64,000 nt of DNA. Source: Malachius bipustulatus (lineage: Eukaryota > Arthropoda > Insecta > Coleoptera > Melyridae). The first letter of the stretch is position 1. Each line of letters opens with the position of its first letter. The notes under the pieces are model-generated. The model was given only the letters and a program-made list of their open reading frames with translations. It was not told where the DNA came from and did no database searches. The position numbers and the translations under genes were made by a program. The stretch covers positions 2,480,001-2,544,000 of the forward strand of contig OU342638.1 of the NCBI GenBank assembly GCA_910589415.1, given 5' to 3'. Below, one piece after another: positions 48,119-58,985 of this stretch.

Positions 48119-48574
48119 ATTGGACACATTGCATAAATTCGCCATATTCTTTTGTTGAAACAGAACCGGCGCTTTAAGAAAAAATGGCCGATGCGGATTT
48201 TTTCAACATAATTTAACTTTCTGACGAAGCTTAAGCTTAAAATTTGAAAACCACAATGTTATAAGTTACATAGAATGATAGGTATAAGTTTAGTTTATAA
48301 GAAAAAATGTAACATTTTTAAATTTTTTTTTATTTATTTTTTTGTAAATATTTAAAATAATTCATTATTTTTGAGTCCCGTTCAATTTTCGGAAGTATCT
48401 TGATTATAATCATCAATGAAATTTCGTTCGCAATGAAAATTGAGGCAATACATACCTACATACAAAGTGGTCTTAAAGTCGACTTTGTGTCTTTAAAATG
48501 TGTCGTGTCCAAAATCATGTGTCGAAACTGTGTCGACACATGTGCCCAAAATGTGTCTTTCATTGCTGCTTGGG
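48119..48574. mobile_element. Right end of element D (GTGTCGACAC words, CCCAAGCAGCAA end)
   Basis: On the minus strand the sequence begins CCCAAGCAGCAATGAAAGAC at 48574, and the next 100 bp is rich in GTGTC/GACAC words, including GTGTCGACACATGTG. The same kind of word (GACACATGTG) stands at 30891 between elements B and C, suggesting that B and C both inserted into one D element. The left end of D was not found. Confidence 0.5.
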
Positions 48575-49074
48575 TGGGTAAGAAAGCTTAAAACAGCCAT
48601 TGAAAACTAATATTAAGGTCACAACTAAGGCCTCTTTGACACTACGGTCGATTTTCTATTTTTTTCTTCACTTTCAGGGCAAGGAAAATCTTCGAAATTA
48701 ACAGTAGCACGATTTTTATTTTAAATTTTGGATTTATTTTGCATTTATATTCCAAAAATCATTGCATCGATCCCTGTGGACTGGACACGATATGTGAAAG
48801 CGGATATAGTGCCAGTACATCTCTGTACGCTTCGAAGCGCTTGGCATTTATCGTCAAGTGGTTATTTCCGAAAGTCGAGGTATTTAATCCGCGCTTCTGA
48901 CAGGACCGTATTCTCATCGCACTCTCAAAATCGGTTTTTAATGCATTCTCTTTCATTTGCAAAGCAAATGAATACCTTCCTGGTGTTACTATAGGTATGT
49001 TCTCCACCCCTATATGGGTGCCATAGTGAAACTGTAGGAGACGCGGATGTGTATGTATAATGACCGAAATATTT
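48575..49074. other. Spacer with a minus-strand open frame of unknown nature
   Basis: A 128-codon minus-strand frame (49145-48759) with HPRLLQFHYGTHIGVENIP and no family I recognise partly overlaps the repeat to its right. It is more likely transposon interior or chance than a gene. Confidence 0.3.
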
Positions 49075-49383
49075 TTAACACGAGTGTTAAAAATATTTTC
49101 GACACTCGTGTTAAAAGTATTTTTAGCACGCTCCCATGTAAACAATCACTTTTAACACTGTCAGCTGTCGTTAAAAGTGTGACTTTTAATGGCAGTTGTA
49201 CAAAATAGCTATTTATGATATTAATGTTAAAAGTGAAGTTTTATTTTGTGAGTGGAAAGGTTTCACGAATTCAAATTTCACAAAAAAATTAAATCACTTT
49301 ATACAATGGTTTTTGTAAAACTGCTCTATTTTGATAATAAAATCGATGAATTTAGAATGACAATCAACTGCAAATTGCATTTC
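49075..49383. repeat. Repeat F: TTTTAACACGAGTGTTAAAA words plus block shared with 118-323
   Basis: Several palindromic TTAACACGAGTGTTAA-type words (49075-49190), including TTAACACTGTCAGCTGTC and GTGACTTTTAATGGCAGTTG, run into a block (49207-49383) homologous to the upstream flank of the DUF7869 gene. The word-rich part recurs at 51047-51165. Confidence 0.7.
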
Positions 49384-49616
49384 AAAATATTACAGATAAT
49401 TACAAGTGTAGGTACTATGCATAGCAACCGTTGCCGACGCCATGGTGGTTACTAACAAATGCGTGCATACAAATAAAAGAGATGTCAAAATAATTATTAT
49501 TAATTGCAATTTCTGAACAATTATTATTGTCTTGAATTCTTGACTAGGTAGGTACTTATTTGTTATTATTATGTTTGCCGGTAATAAAAAGAATATGAAA
49601 AAATCTTATCACCTAT

Positions 49617-51010
49617 AATAATAATAATAATAATAACATTTATTTCCTTATTATAAATACATATTATTGTATTTTTTGTGGAAAATAATAAATTGTAAAA
49701 TTAGTTATAAAGTTATAAAATTATGAAATTATGAAATAAAGTTATGAAATTATAAATCCAAAGAATTGTTCAAATATTCATTTAAGCTATAGTAGCATTT
49801 TTGTAATAAAATATTTTTAATTTCTTTTGAAAATTTTTTTAAATTATATTTTTTGTAATTATTTGGTAAATGATTATAAATTTTGGCACATATGTATTCA
49901 GAAGATAATTCATAATGAGTGGTATTATGTTTATTTAAAATAATTGTATTAGAATTTCTGGTATTAGAATTGAAAAAAGTAAACAAATTTTTATTTTTAT
50001 GTACAAAACAGAGACATTCGTATATAAATAGACTTGGAAATGATAAAATTTTTAAATTTTTAAATAATTTTTTACAAGATGTCATGCGATTAACATTGCC
50101 TAGTATTCTTATGCAATTTTTTTGAATTTTGAAAATAATTAACCAATCAAAAGAATTCCCCCAATGTATTATTCCGTATTTTAAAATAGAATAAAAATTT
50201 GAATAATATACTGTTTTTAAAATTCCTAATTTTAATCCTTTATTCTTTAAAAATCGAAGTTGGAAGTTTTTTTTTTTTTGCACAGTTTTTTTGATATTGT
50301 ATTAATATGTAATTTCCAATTAAGAGTTCTATCTAAATTGAAACCTAATAATTTTAAAGATTCTACGTTTTCAATATTGAATTTATTATTTAATTGAATT
50401 GTATTTTTATTTTTATTATTATTTGAAAAATGAATTAATTTTGTCTTTTGAAAATTAACTTTAATCCTATTCAACTCACACCAAGTAAATAATTTTTTCA
50501 AGATTTCATTTACTTTAAAATTAATATCAATATTATCGTTAGATCTAATTGAAATTACAAGAAAAGTATCATCAGCATAAAGTAAAGTTGGAATATTTAA
50601 AAGAGCAGGTAAATCATTAATATAACATAAGAATAACAGTGGTCCTAAGATGGAACCTTGAGGAACACCACATTTAATTTTTTTCCAATCAGAAAATGTC
50701 TTGTTGTTTTCAAAATCATTTATTATTATTCTTTGCTCTCTGTTAATCAAATATGATTCCAACCAATTTAATGCTGTACCTCTAATACCCATATGTTCTA
50801 GTTTTAATTAAAGAATTTCCAAATTTACACTGTCAAAAGCTTTATGAAAGTCACAAGAGATTCCAACTATTGTATAATTATCATCTAATTTTGAATATAA
50901 TTCATTTGTTAAATAATGAATTGCTAGGTTCGTGTTTTTGTTTTTTAAAAAGCCAAATTGTTGTGGATAAAATAAATTTTGTCTGACTTCATCATGAGAA
51001 AATGTAGTTT
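49617..51010 (-). mobile_element. LINE RT fragment with (ATT)n tail
   Basis: Minus strand. QQFGFLKNKNTNLAIHYLTN and CDFHKAFDSVNLEIL (catalytic Asp) lie upstream of one stop near 50805, then MGIRGTALNWLESYL, KCGVPQGSILGPLLFLCYIN and LLYADDTFLV (catalytic Asp pair). After a frameshift at a poly-T near 50270 come the C-terminal part YYSNFYSILKYGIIHWG and SEYICAKIYNHLPN (49750). A (TTA)n run at 49617-49637 is the 3' tail. The fragment is 5'-truncated at about 51010, between two copies of repeat F. The RT motifs are of the CR1/Jockey group. Confidence 0.85.
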
Positions 51011-51046
51011 ATAAAGAGAATGTAAGTACAGAAAAAGTAGATGGAA

Positions 51047-51165
51047 TTACTTTTAACACTAGTGTTAAAAGTATTTTTAACACGCTTCCATGTAAACAAT
51101 CACTTTTAACACTGTCAGCTGTCGTTAAAAGTGTGACTTTTAATGGCAGTTGTACAAAAAATAAT
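51047..51165. repeat. Second word-rich copy of repeat F
   Basis: Nearly identical to 49085-49203 (TTTTTAACACGCTTCCATGT, GTTAAAAGTGTGACTTTTAA). It lies on the other side of the LINE fragment, in the same orientation. Confidence 0.75.
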
Positions 51166-51289
51166 ATACCTACTATTATTGTTATCAAAACAAACAGAAC
51201 ATAATAAAGTTTGCTTTTCAATTATTATTTTCGTTCTTTACCTATTCTTTACGTATTGTTTACATTGTTTACGTCAAACGTAGAGGATG

Positions 51290-51730
51290 AATAATTCTTT
51301 ACGCGTAAAAGCACATCACATCACTGCTCGTGCTCGGGCCTCGGCCTCGCCGCGAGCTTACACCGTGCCGCGAGCCCACTGCTTCACCATCACTAGCGCA
51401 GGCGCAGCAGAGCAGCAGCGCAGTAGCGCAGTGTCAGGTCAGCGAAGCGAGTTCAGAGTTCAGCGACGGCGCCGCCATATCACCATTTTCCTCTTCCATC
51501 TCCAAGGATTCTGTATATAACTATAGGATTGCTCCATTCCTATGCTACTCATGTTGTCGCGTCCCCACCACTCCACGAGGCTGATGTGACGTCAGAGGAG
51601 TGCTGGGCCCGCGAACCTTGTATCTAAAGCACGTGCTGACAGTGGGGAAGTGTTGCCAAAGAGCTTTGTTTTTGTGCAAAAACCTGTATAAAACTACAGT
51701 GAAAGTGTCTTTGTGTTATTTTCAACCCTA
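51290..51730. other. GC-rich island, possible host promoter region
   Basis: CpG- and GC-rich stretch in an AT-rich setting (GCCTCGGCCTCGCCGCGAGC, GACGGCGCCGCCATA), with a TATATAA at about 51514 and no transposon signature. Short frames exist but none with recognisable protein. It may be a host 5' region or a transposon promoter. Confidence 0.3.
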
Positions 51731-52394
51731 TTTTAATTTAGTGTGGCAAGAATAATTATTATAAAACGTTATTATAAACAGTTACATGCACACTGTGTGT
51801 AACCGATTGATATGTTCTTTTATCACCCTGTAAATTCTTCATTTATTGTGCGTTTTTACCTGATTTTTTTATTACTGTTGCACGTGCTGGCTGGATCATT
51901 TGTATTTTAATAGCTCTAGAATCTACAGAAGAGGTAAAAATATAAAATAAAAATAATTTTGCGAATATTATAGGAGGTAAATGAACATGTGACTGTTTGA
52001 ATATAAGGAACAATTATTATTATATTTTAAATTATTTATATTATAAATTGTTTAGAAAGTGTTTGTGCGCATTATGGAATTTTATTATGTATTTTTATAA
52101 ATTTTGAAAACTTTGTAGGTTTTTTTAATCACCTACCTACCCACCAAACTAAATAAATAAATAAATAAATCACAGTTAGTACCTAACTACAAATAATATA
52201 GGTAAGTAACTGATGGTTATCACCAAATTATATTTAATTAAGTATGATCTTGCAGTCAGTATTATATGAGGAAGTCGGCAGGAACTTTTCAAAAAACTTT
52301 CCTTAATTAAAAAACTCAAAAATAAACTAGATACAGATCGAGACTTTGCAGAAGCTAAAAAAATTAAAGTCCAGACCTATAGTATAAATTCAAC
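51731..52394. other. AT-rich spacer, nothing recognised
   Basis: Simple AT-rich sequence with a short AAAT run at about 52152-52170. Confidence 0.4.
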
Positions 52395-52396
52395 TA

Positions 52397-53379
52397 TACA
52401 GGGTGCATCATATATCCTTATTCTTTGTATTGCTATCTCGTAAACGCTAACATACAGGATCAGTTAAATTAGAGTGGAAGATGCTAAATTTTATGATTAA
52501 TAAGAATCTGAACCTTTTTTTTTATTTTCCGTCGGTGCTGAAATATCCCGAAAAAACTGAAAAATCGAGATTTCTGTTTTTTGGGATATCTTTCTTGCTA
52601 TTGGAAATTAATAAATAATTTTTTGTAGGCTTACATAAGTCGCCATCTGACGTTTAAAGCCATTTTCAAAACCGACTAATAAATAAATAAATAAACAAGC
52701 GGGCAGAGTTTTCAGTTAACTTTCGTTTTTCTTATGGCCGCCATATTATTTTTTTATGTCGTTCGATATAAAAACATAATAGAAACCAAATATAAATATA
52801 CATTAAAAAAAAAATTCAAAAATTTTATTCTTTTTTCGAAGAAAAACAAAAAAAAAATCGCTGAAATAAGTCAATATGAAGTCATACTGCTTGCCTTATG
52901 GTTTTTTAATTTCTCTGTGATATTCGGTCAAAAAAGTTTTTGAAAAAAAGAACAAAAATTTTTGAAATTTATTTTTTGAAGTTTTTGTTTTCCATTATTT
53001 TTTTCATACCGAACGACATAAAAAAAACAATATGGCGGCCATAAGAAAAACAAAAGTTGACAGACAATGAAAACTCTTGGGATCTAGTCGGCTTTGAAAA
53101 TTTTTGAAACGTCAGATCGGTAGCTCTTGGCGACTTATTTGGCCTACAAAAAAACTATTTATAAATTTACAATAATAAAAAAGATAAATGACGAAAATAA
53201 GAAATTTCGATATTTCAGTTTTTTTAGGATATTTCAGGAATGATAACAGATATCTTGTATGACTTGACGGATTAGAGATGACCATAAAATTGCGCATCTT
53301 TTCTCTAATTTAACCGACCCTGCATCTTTTATCAGTGTTCAGGAGATAGAAATATAGAGGATATATGGTGCACCCTGTA
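52397..53379. mobile_element. Palindromic MITE, TACAGGGTGCA ends
   Basis: 983-bp imperfect foldback: TACAGGGTGCATCATATATC at the left, mirrored by GATATATGGTGCACCCTGTA at the right; TA flanks both ends (52395-52396, 53380-53381). ATGGCCGCCATATT (52735) and AATATGGCGGCCAT (53029) are matching inner parts of the arms. No coding. Confidence 0.85.
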
Positions 53380-53381
53380 TA

Positions 53382-53969
53382 CATACTTTGCCAAACTGAT
53401 TTTGGTAAACAATAATAAAATCGAATACCTACCTAAAATCGGTTACCTAGGAAACAAAATCAAAATAACACATATTTTAAGTGGAAAGTTTTTAGAAATA
53501 AATTTCAATTAAGTATTAATATCGCTAGCTTTGAATTGTTATTACAGACTTTTACTGGCCTAGAAAGACTTCCCAAAGAATTTCCCAAAAATATGCAACA
53601 ATTAGGTAGGTACTCTAAATACATACCTACATCTCTCGGGAAATAAATAAACTGTTGACTTCAGTTGCCTATAAAATTAAATTTCAGATAAAATGTAACG
53701 TGTTACCGTCTGCGATGCAAACAATAATAATCGAGGAATTAGTCTCAGACCTTAGCCTTTATTTATATTGACTAAAAAGTAAAAAAAAGTCCAACAGATT
53801 CACAAAATGACTAATAAAATACACCGCAGCAATGCTTGAAATATGTAACCAGCACGTCCGTGACGTCACTCACCCCCACTCCGTTGGAGAAACTTTCATC
53901 GGATCGAGCTATCCTACACTATACAGAATCATAAGAAACACACCCCTTTGTTCCATCTCCATCTTCAAC
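53382..53969. other. Spacer, nothing coding recognised
   Basis: AT-rich, then a GC-richer patch at 53850-53960 with GTGACGTCACTCACCCCCAC. No gene seen. Confidence 0.35.
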
Positions 53970-54432
53970 TTAAGGCGGGTTCTCATTAGTCAACTAAATT
54001 GATCAATATAATTGATTCTATGCCATTGAAATAAAATAGATTAATATGAACGTTCATTCAACGATATTGTTCAATAATATTGCGCTTCAATCAAACTGAA
54101 AGGTGTTTCTACTTTTTGTTGATCAACGGAACTGATTCAACGAAACTGAACAGTGCTTGACTGTGAGAACATGCGCTGTCAGTCACGTTGAATTGAGTTT
54201 TGAGGTTAAATTTTGTTTTCGTGGAAAATGAAACCAAACTGTAAATATTTGGTGTGAAAAATGTCCAATTTTAAATGGAGGGATAACCATAATGTCAAAG
54301 TTTCTTGGTTTTTGGGCACTCTGTACAGCGCGCTCAGAGATGGAAAAGAATCTTATAGCTAAATATCTTAAAACTACTTGTAATTTTAGTCTTGCTGGAA
54401 GAGCGTCTCTCAATAAAGTATTTTTTTCTGTA

Positions 54433-55283
54433 TACAGGGTGAGTCCCCTAAGATGGAAAGCTCGATAACACCTATAGACCATTAAAGATATGGAAATTAA
54501 CCAAAAAGTGCTGTAAATGGGAGGATAAAGTACAGTTTGTAAAATTATTTTAAGATATACAGGATGGCCCAATATCGCTGTACGCCATACAACTTTATAA
54601 TTTTAAATAGGACACCCTCTATATTATTACATTTGCATATTGCTTGAGAAAAGTCAAAAAGAATGGTTTGTAAATTTGAAGTTTGCAATGAGCGATTTAT
54701 GAGTTATAAACAAATGAAAATCGTGATTTTCCATTTTCAAAGCATATATTGAAAACGGCTCGAGATATGGAAAAACGGCTTACATGTCCCTATCATAACT
54801 TTTCAAGCGGTATCCTATTGGATGGATGAAATTTTTATACAGAGTGGTAAAAAATTTGATTATTTTCATCACCCGGTATAAAAATTTCAGCTACATGATA
54901 GGATCCCAAATTAAAAATTAAAATAAGAACATGTAAGCCGTTTTCCTCTATCTTGAGCTATTTTTAAGAAAAGCTGCTTTGAAAATGGAAAATCGCGAAT
55001 TTCATTTGTTTATAACTCATAAATTTCTCATTACAAACTTCAACTTTACAAACCATTCTTTTTTACTTTTCTCAAATAATCTGAAGATTTAATAATATAC
55101 AGGTGTCCTATTTAAAATAACAAAGTTGTATGGCGTACAGCGATATTGGGCCATCCTGTGTATCTGAAAATAATTTTACAAACTGCACTTTACCCTCCCA
55201 TTTACAGCACTTTTTGGTTCATTTAGATATCTTTAATGGTATAGGTGTAATCGAGCTTTCCATTTTAGAGGACTCACCCTGTA
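54433..55283. mobile_element. Palindromic MITE inside Harbinger remnant (TA duplication)
   Basis: Begins TACAGGGTGAGTCCCCTAAG and ends with the inverse, GAGGACTCACCCTGTA; TA flanks both (54431-54432, 55284-55285). Its removal with one TA restores VIAIQKKNTLL of the Harbinger frame. Its centre is occupied by a second foldback (54558-55162). Confidence 0.88.
54558..55162. mobile_element. Inner palindromic MITE nested in the MITE
   Basis: TACAGGATGGCCCAATATCG at 54558 is mirrored by CGATATTGGGCCATCCTGTG at 55141-55160. Arms run almost to the centre. Related to the truncated copy at 15456-15935 (GAACATGTAAGCCGTTTT-like phrase and TTGTTTATAACTCAT). Confidence 0.8.
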
Positions 55284-55699
55284 TATGGCGATTACTTTCT
55301 GTAAAAGTTCTTCAAATTTTTCTTCGCCCATTCTTAAATGATTTTTATATGTATCCAACTCATCTCTAGCCAATTCCACTAACAGTTTTACTGAAGCACC
55401 TTCATATCTCCGTCTTAAGATCCAGGGTCTCACCCACCAATAACGACGAGGTTTTCTCTTTTTCCTGTTTCTGATTTTGTTTTTCAAGTACTCATACACA
55501 ATACGAACTCCAGCACACACAATTTTCTTCTTTGCAGCCATTTTTAAAATTGACGCTTTCTAGACTGAATATTCAACTTCCTTGAAATAATGGGAACGAA
55601 TTTTACATTGAAATCTATGCTCAATTGCATAGAATCAATGATATTGATCAATGAAGTTGACTAATGAGAACCCGCCTTTAGTCATCATTATTGTTTCTA

Positions 55700-56083
55700 T
55701 TCTGCTGTGCTGTGGTAGTGGTAGTGGTAGTATGGTAATGGTCTATTATTAATTAATTATTTCTTAGCAGAAGCAGCAGGTAGCAGAGTAGCAATGCCGC
55801 CAGTGAGGTGTTATTAATATTATTAGGTACCATTTCATTTTCCATTCCATTCCCATTGTCCTCCATTTCCGCTGGACAGTGTGACCGGGCACGGCGTCTT
55901 TCACTCCAGCTCACTCAAGCCTGTTGCCTGTTCGTTATCGTTCTTCGTTCAGTTCAGTCACGTTCAGTTCAGTTCAGTTCAGTTTCATTGTTTATATTCC
56001 GTGCTTGTGGAGCGTCGGGCTCCTGACTGAAATTAGAAATTCGAAATTAACCCCTGTCGAGAGCTCTGGCTTAATATGAAGTT
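55700..56083 (+). other. Possible host first exon and core promoter
   Basis: GC-richer unique-looking sequence. GTTCA/TCAGT is repeated at 55945-55985, which resembles arthropod initiator motifs (TCAGT). At 56076 an ATG starts ATGAAGTT and is followed at once by a consensus splice donor, GTAAGTAC (56084). Nothing here looks like a transposon. Read as a first exon it would give Met-Lys and two bases of the next codon. This is a speculative call. Confidence 0.35.
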
Positions 56084-56579
56084 GTAAGTACTATTATTGC
56101 AGTAATACATAATAATACATAGATTTTATGTTCATTGAAAATAATGAAATAGCTTGGTCGGTGTCGGTGGGCACTGGCGAAGGGTGGGGCACCAAGCGGC
56201 CATTTTGTGAACTGCCCAAAGCCTCGTGCGTGATATAAAATTTTCAGACTTCAGCGATCAGGATAAATTCAATGTGAGTATTTTCAAGACCCACATCACA
56301 AATTACCAGAAGCTGACCCCCCATTCTTGAGGACACTGTAATAGTATTAAATTTTTAAGCTGTTGTTACCTAACCTAGGTAGGTACGTACCTACCTACCA
56401 GTTGAATTGACCCCATCTCGAATTTAGGTGTAATTTTTTAATTTAAAAAAATACTTTCACTGAGTTGCACTGACACCAGTTTGACTGGACGTGAAACATT
56501 TTTGATGCTACCTTCTTCAGTCTTGAGTGATTTATTTTATAGAGTCTCCTTGTTTTAGAATACCTTTGTTTTTCCGCAG

Positions 56580-56815
56580 GAGGGAATACTCAGCAGGGCA
56601 CCTCAGCTCCCATGGCCGCGAACACCTGAATGACTCTCTTGATGAAAATGACCCTCGTTCCATTCTGGGGGCTCCAGCACTCCGCGATCCAGGGACAGGA
56701 TGATAGCAGCATCCCTATGATCCCTATGATAGCGCTTCACTTGGCAGTGGCTGACCTATGAGATGCACCAAACCTAGTGCATCGGACTAACCATACCGTA
56801 GTTGTAATTTTGCTG
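56580..56815 (+). other. Possible host second exon
   Basis: Preceded by TTTCCGCAG and followed by GTGAGT (56816). Its only frame open for any length starts after one base and reads REYSAGHLSSHGREHLNDSL and 20 further residues to a TGA at 56701. That phase is exactly the one required by the donor at 56084. The peptide (43 residues if joined) is polar and not like any transposon protein, and I do not recognise its family. A stop well before a donor is odd; the exon could also be non-coding or alternatively spliced. Confidence 0.35.
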
Positions 56816-56980
56816 GTGAGTTCCATTTTTGAATAACTTTTTCTTTGTTTATTTTGTCTACCTCTTTTTTTTTAATCGGATCGATTTAATCACTTTGGTC
56901 TTATAATTGATGAGTTTTACCACCCTCGTTCTTTAATGGCCTGAAATGTTTTCGCCTAGGTTTTTATAAAAACTCTGACA

Positions 56981-58386
56981 GCCAATATTATAAAGGCTCA
57001 TTAAATAGCTCGTTAACAAACGGGCTATTAGTCTTAATGAAAAATTAAGTTTCGATCGGGTATTATAAAGCAAAACATTCCAGATCGTAACGGGCTATTA
57101 GTTAAAGACGGAAGTCGCCATATTTAATGAGGAATTTAATGAATTTTTGTGCCGAATTCAAACGAATGGCTGTGCCTACGAGAGGCTACGGACCGAAATG
57201 TTCCGATGGTGGTGAAATAATAGAATACATACTCCACGTCACGCGGTCACACCAGAAGTTGGGTTAGTGAGTGCCAGTGCGTATATCTACCTATGAGCCT
57301 GCGCTGACTGCTAGCTGCTGTTGTGTGTTGTGTTTTGTGATAATATTGTGTTAAAAACTGAACAGACAATAATTTAAATGTGAGTGAAGTGAATAGTTCG
57401 AAAGTGTTAAAAGGACTAGAACACCTGTCTCTAAGGACTTCTGAAACTCACCGGGTGCTGTTCCTCTTTGTCAGAAGACGAGTGAATGAGAGCTGAGACA
57501 TTCTGAAAACACCATTTTACACCTATTTATTTCAATTATTAGGTATTAATAATAATTATTTTATTTCAATGTAATGTCAATCTGTAATACATAATAAATT
57601 TGTTGTTTAATCTTAGCTGGTTTTATTATTTAATAATAGTAGATACTGTAGCAAAGTAGAGAAAAGAAGTTAAGAATATATTGGCTGATTGTGTTATTAC
57701 CTATTTGAACTTGGCTCCTGCGGGAGCGGGAGTAATGATAATTATTTTTTATTTATTTATTTTTGAAACACATTTATTACCTTCCTAGTTTTTTTACCAA
57801 GAAGTAGGTCGGTGTAATTTGAGTAATAACGGAGTACCTAAACGTAAGGTAAGTATTGAAATTATTATTTTGGCTTACTTATTATAGTAAAGTTCATCAA
57901 TGAAATGGGTGAGTGTGTGGTTTTATCAAGCTATGGGTACCTACCTACATACTATAAAAGATAGGTATAAAGGTAGTGCTATTGATAAGAATGAAAAATT
58001 CAATTTTCATTATTTTTTCTCATTAAACCTATAAGTAGTCATTCAAAAAAGTATTCTAAATTAGTGGATTATTGAATAAAAACTAGATTCAGTCAAAATT
58101 GTATTTATTTAGAATGAAAATATATCAATCCATTTGACATTTCATTTCGTTAAGTCCCTTAATCGGTATAATTCTGGTGATTAGTTATTGCCCCGACTTA
58201 ACGAGCTACTTCTAACCTAAAAATGGTAAAAAATACCTTTATAAGACGCTTAATGAAGAAATCTGCCCATTAGCCTAATGAGAAAAGTTAACGATTTCAG
58301 TTGTCAAAACCTTTATAAGACGCTTAATAGCCCGTTTGGACTTAATAGCCCGTTAAAAAGTTCATTAACCCGTTATAATACTCGCC
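56981..58386. mobile_element. 1.4-kb inverted-repeat element with ACGGGCTATTA words
   Basis: Left end GCCAATATTATAAAGGCTCA and right end (minus) GGCGAGTATTATAACGGGTT are related. Both sides carry ACGGGCTATTA and TTATAAAG words (57022, 57088; 58255-58370). I could not define the target duplication. Inside lies a GC-richer stretch (57100-57500) that differs in base composition from the element ends. Confidence 0.6.
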
Positions 58387-58425
58387 GTGAGTGAGTCACA
58401 ATAATTACCGTTATAATAGGTAGGT

Positions 58426-58985
58426 ACAGGGTGTCTCATACTCAGATAACTTGTCCCTGTACCTTATTGAAGAACCTGATGGTAGGATTTTTTTTTGATT
58501 TATAAATGATGTTTCAGATATGAAATATGAGTCCTTGGTAATTATGGAGATGAGCGGCATGGGTATTGGGCGAAATGGCTTATACTATCGGATAGCTTGT
58601 GTCTCTAGGAGTAACAAGGTACCATTGAATTTTTGCGCCGGCAAGTAATGGTCGAGAAATAAGGCCTTAAAGTTTCATCCTTGCCCTAATACGTGTATTC
58701 GTACATATGCGTTCGAACGGGAAGCACGCACTCATAGTCGTGTATCCGACGGAGTGCAGTGCGACTAGTGCGAGCTTCCTGTTCGAGCGTATATGTACGA
58801 ATATACGCGTATTAGGGCAAGGATGAAACTTTCAGGCCATATTTCTCGATTATTACTTGCCGGCGCAAAAATTCAATGCTACCTTGATACTCCTAGAGAC
58901 ACAAGCTATCCGATAGTATAAGCCAAATCGCCCTATACCAATGCCGCTCATCTCCATAATGACCAAGTCCTTTTTTATACAGGGT
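58426..58985. mobile_element. Palindromic MITE, arms about 210 bp
   Basis: Arms 58527-58735 and 58755-58970 are inverse copies (GGAGATGAGCGGCATG ... ATGCCGCTCATCTCC; GCGCCGGCAAGTAAT ... ATTACTTGCCGGCGC). TACAGGGTGT occurs at 58426 and, in the same direction, at 58977; the second may be the start of an adjacent element. Confidence 0.75.

Larger units (their letters stand above)
54183..55541 (-). pseudogene. HARBI1-like transposase, N-terminal remnant split by a MITE
   Basis: From ATG 55541: MAAKKKIVCAG, then RRYWWVRPWILRRRYEGA, VELARDELDTYKNHLRMGEE and FEELLQKVIAI, the N-terminal block of PIF/Harbinger transposases (WWVRP; FRM-like). The frame is broken by the MITE and resumes at about 54430 with QKKNTLLRDALPARLKLQVV and LRYLA. 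The catalytic DDE domain is absent: after RFFSIS the sequence becomes unrelated and reaches the terminal repeat. It is an internally deleted, inactive derivative that would need a transposase from elsewhere. Confidence 0.88.
53973..55677 (-). mobile_element. PIF/Harbinger derivative with TTA duplication
   Basis: Inverted ends AGGCGGGTTCTCATTAGTCA at 53973 and on the minus strand from 55677, with TTA directly outside both (53970-53972 and 55678-55680). A TTA/TAA duplication and this end type fit PIF/Harbinger. Inside is the N-terminal part of the transposase only. A further MITE (54433-55283) has inserted into that remnant, so the original derivative was about 850 bp. Confidence 0.92.
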
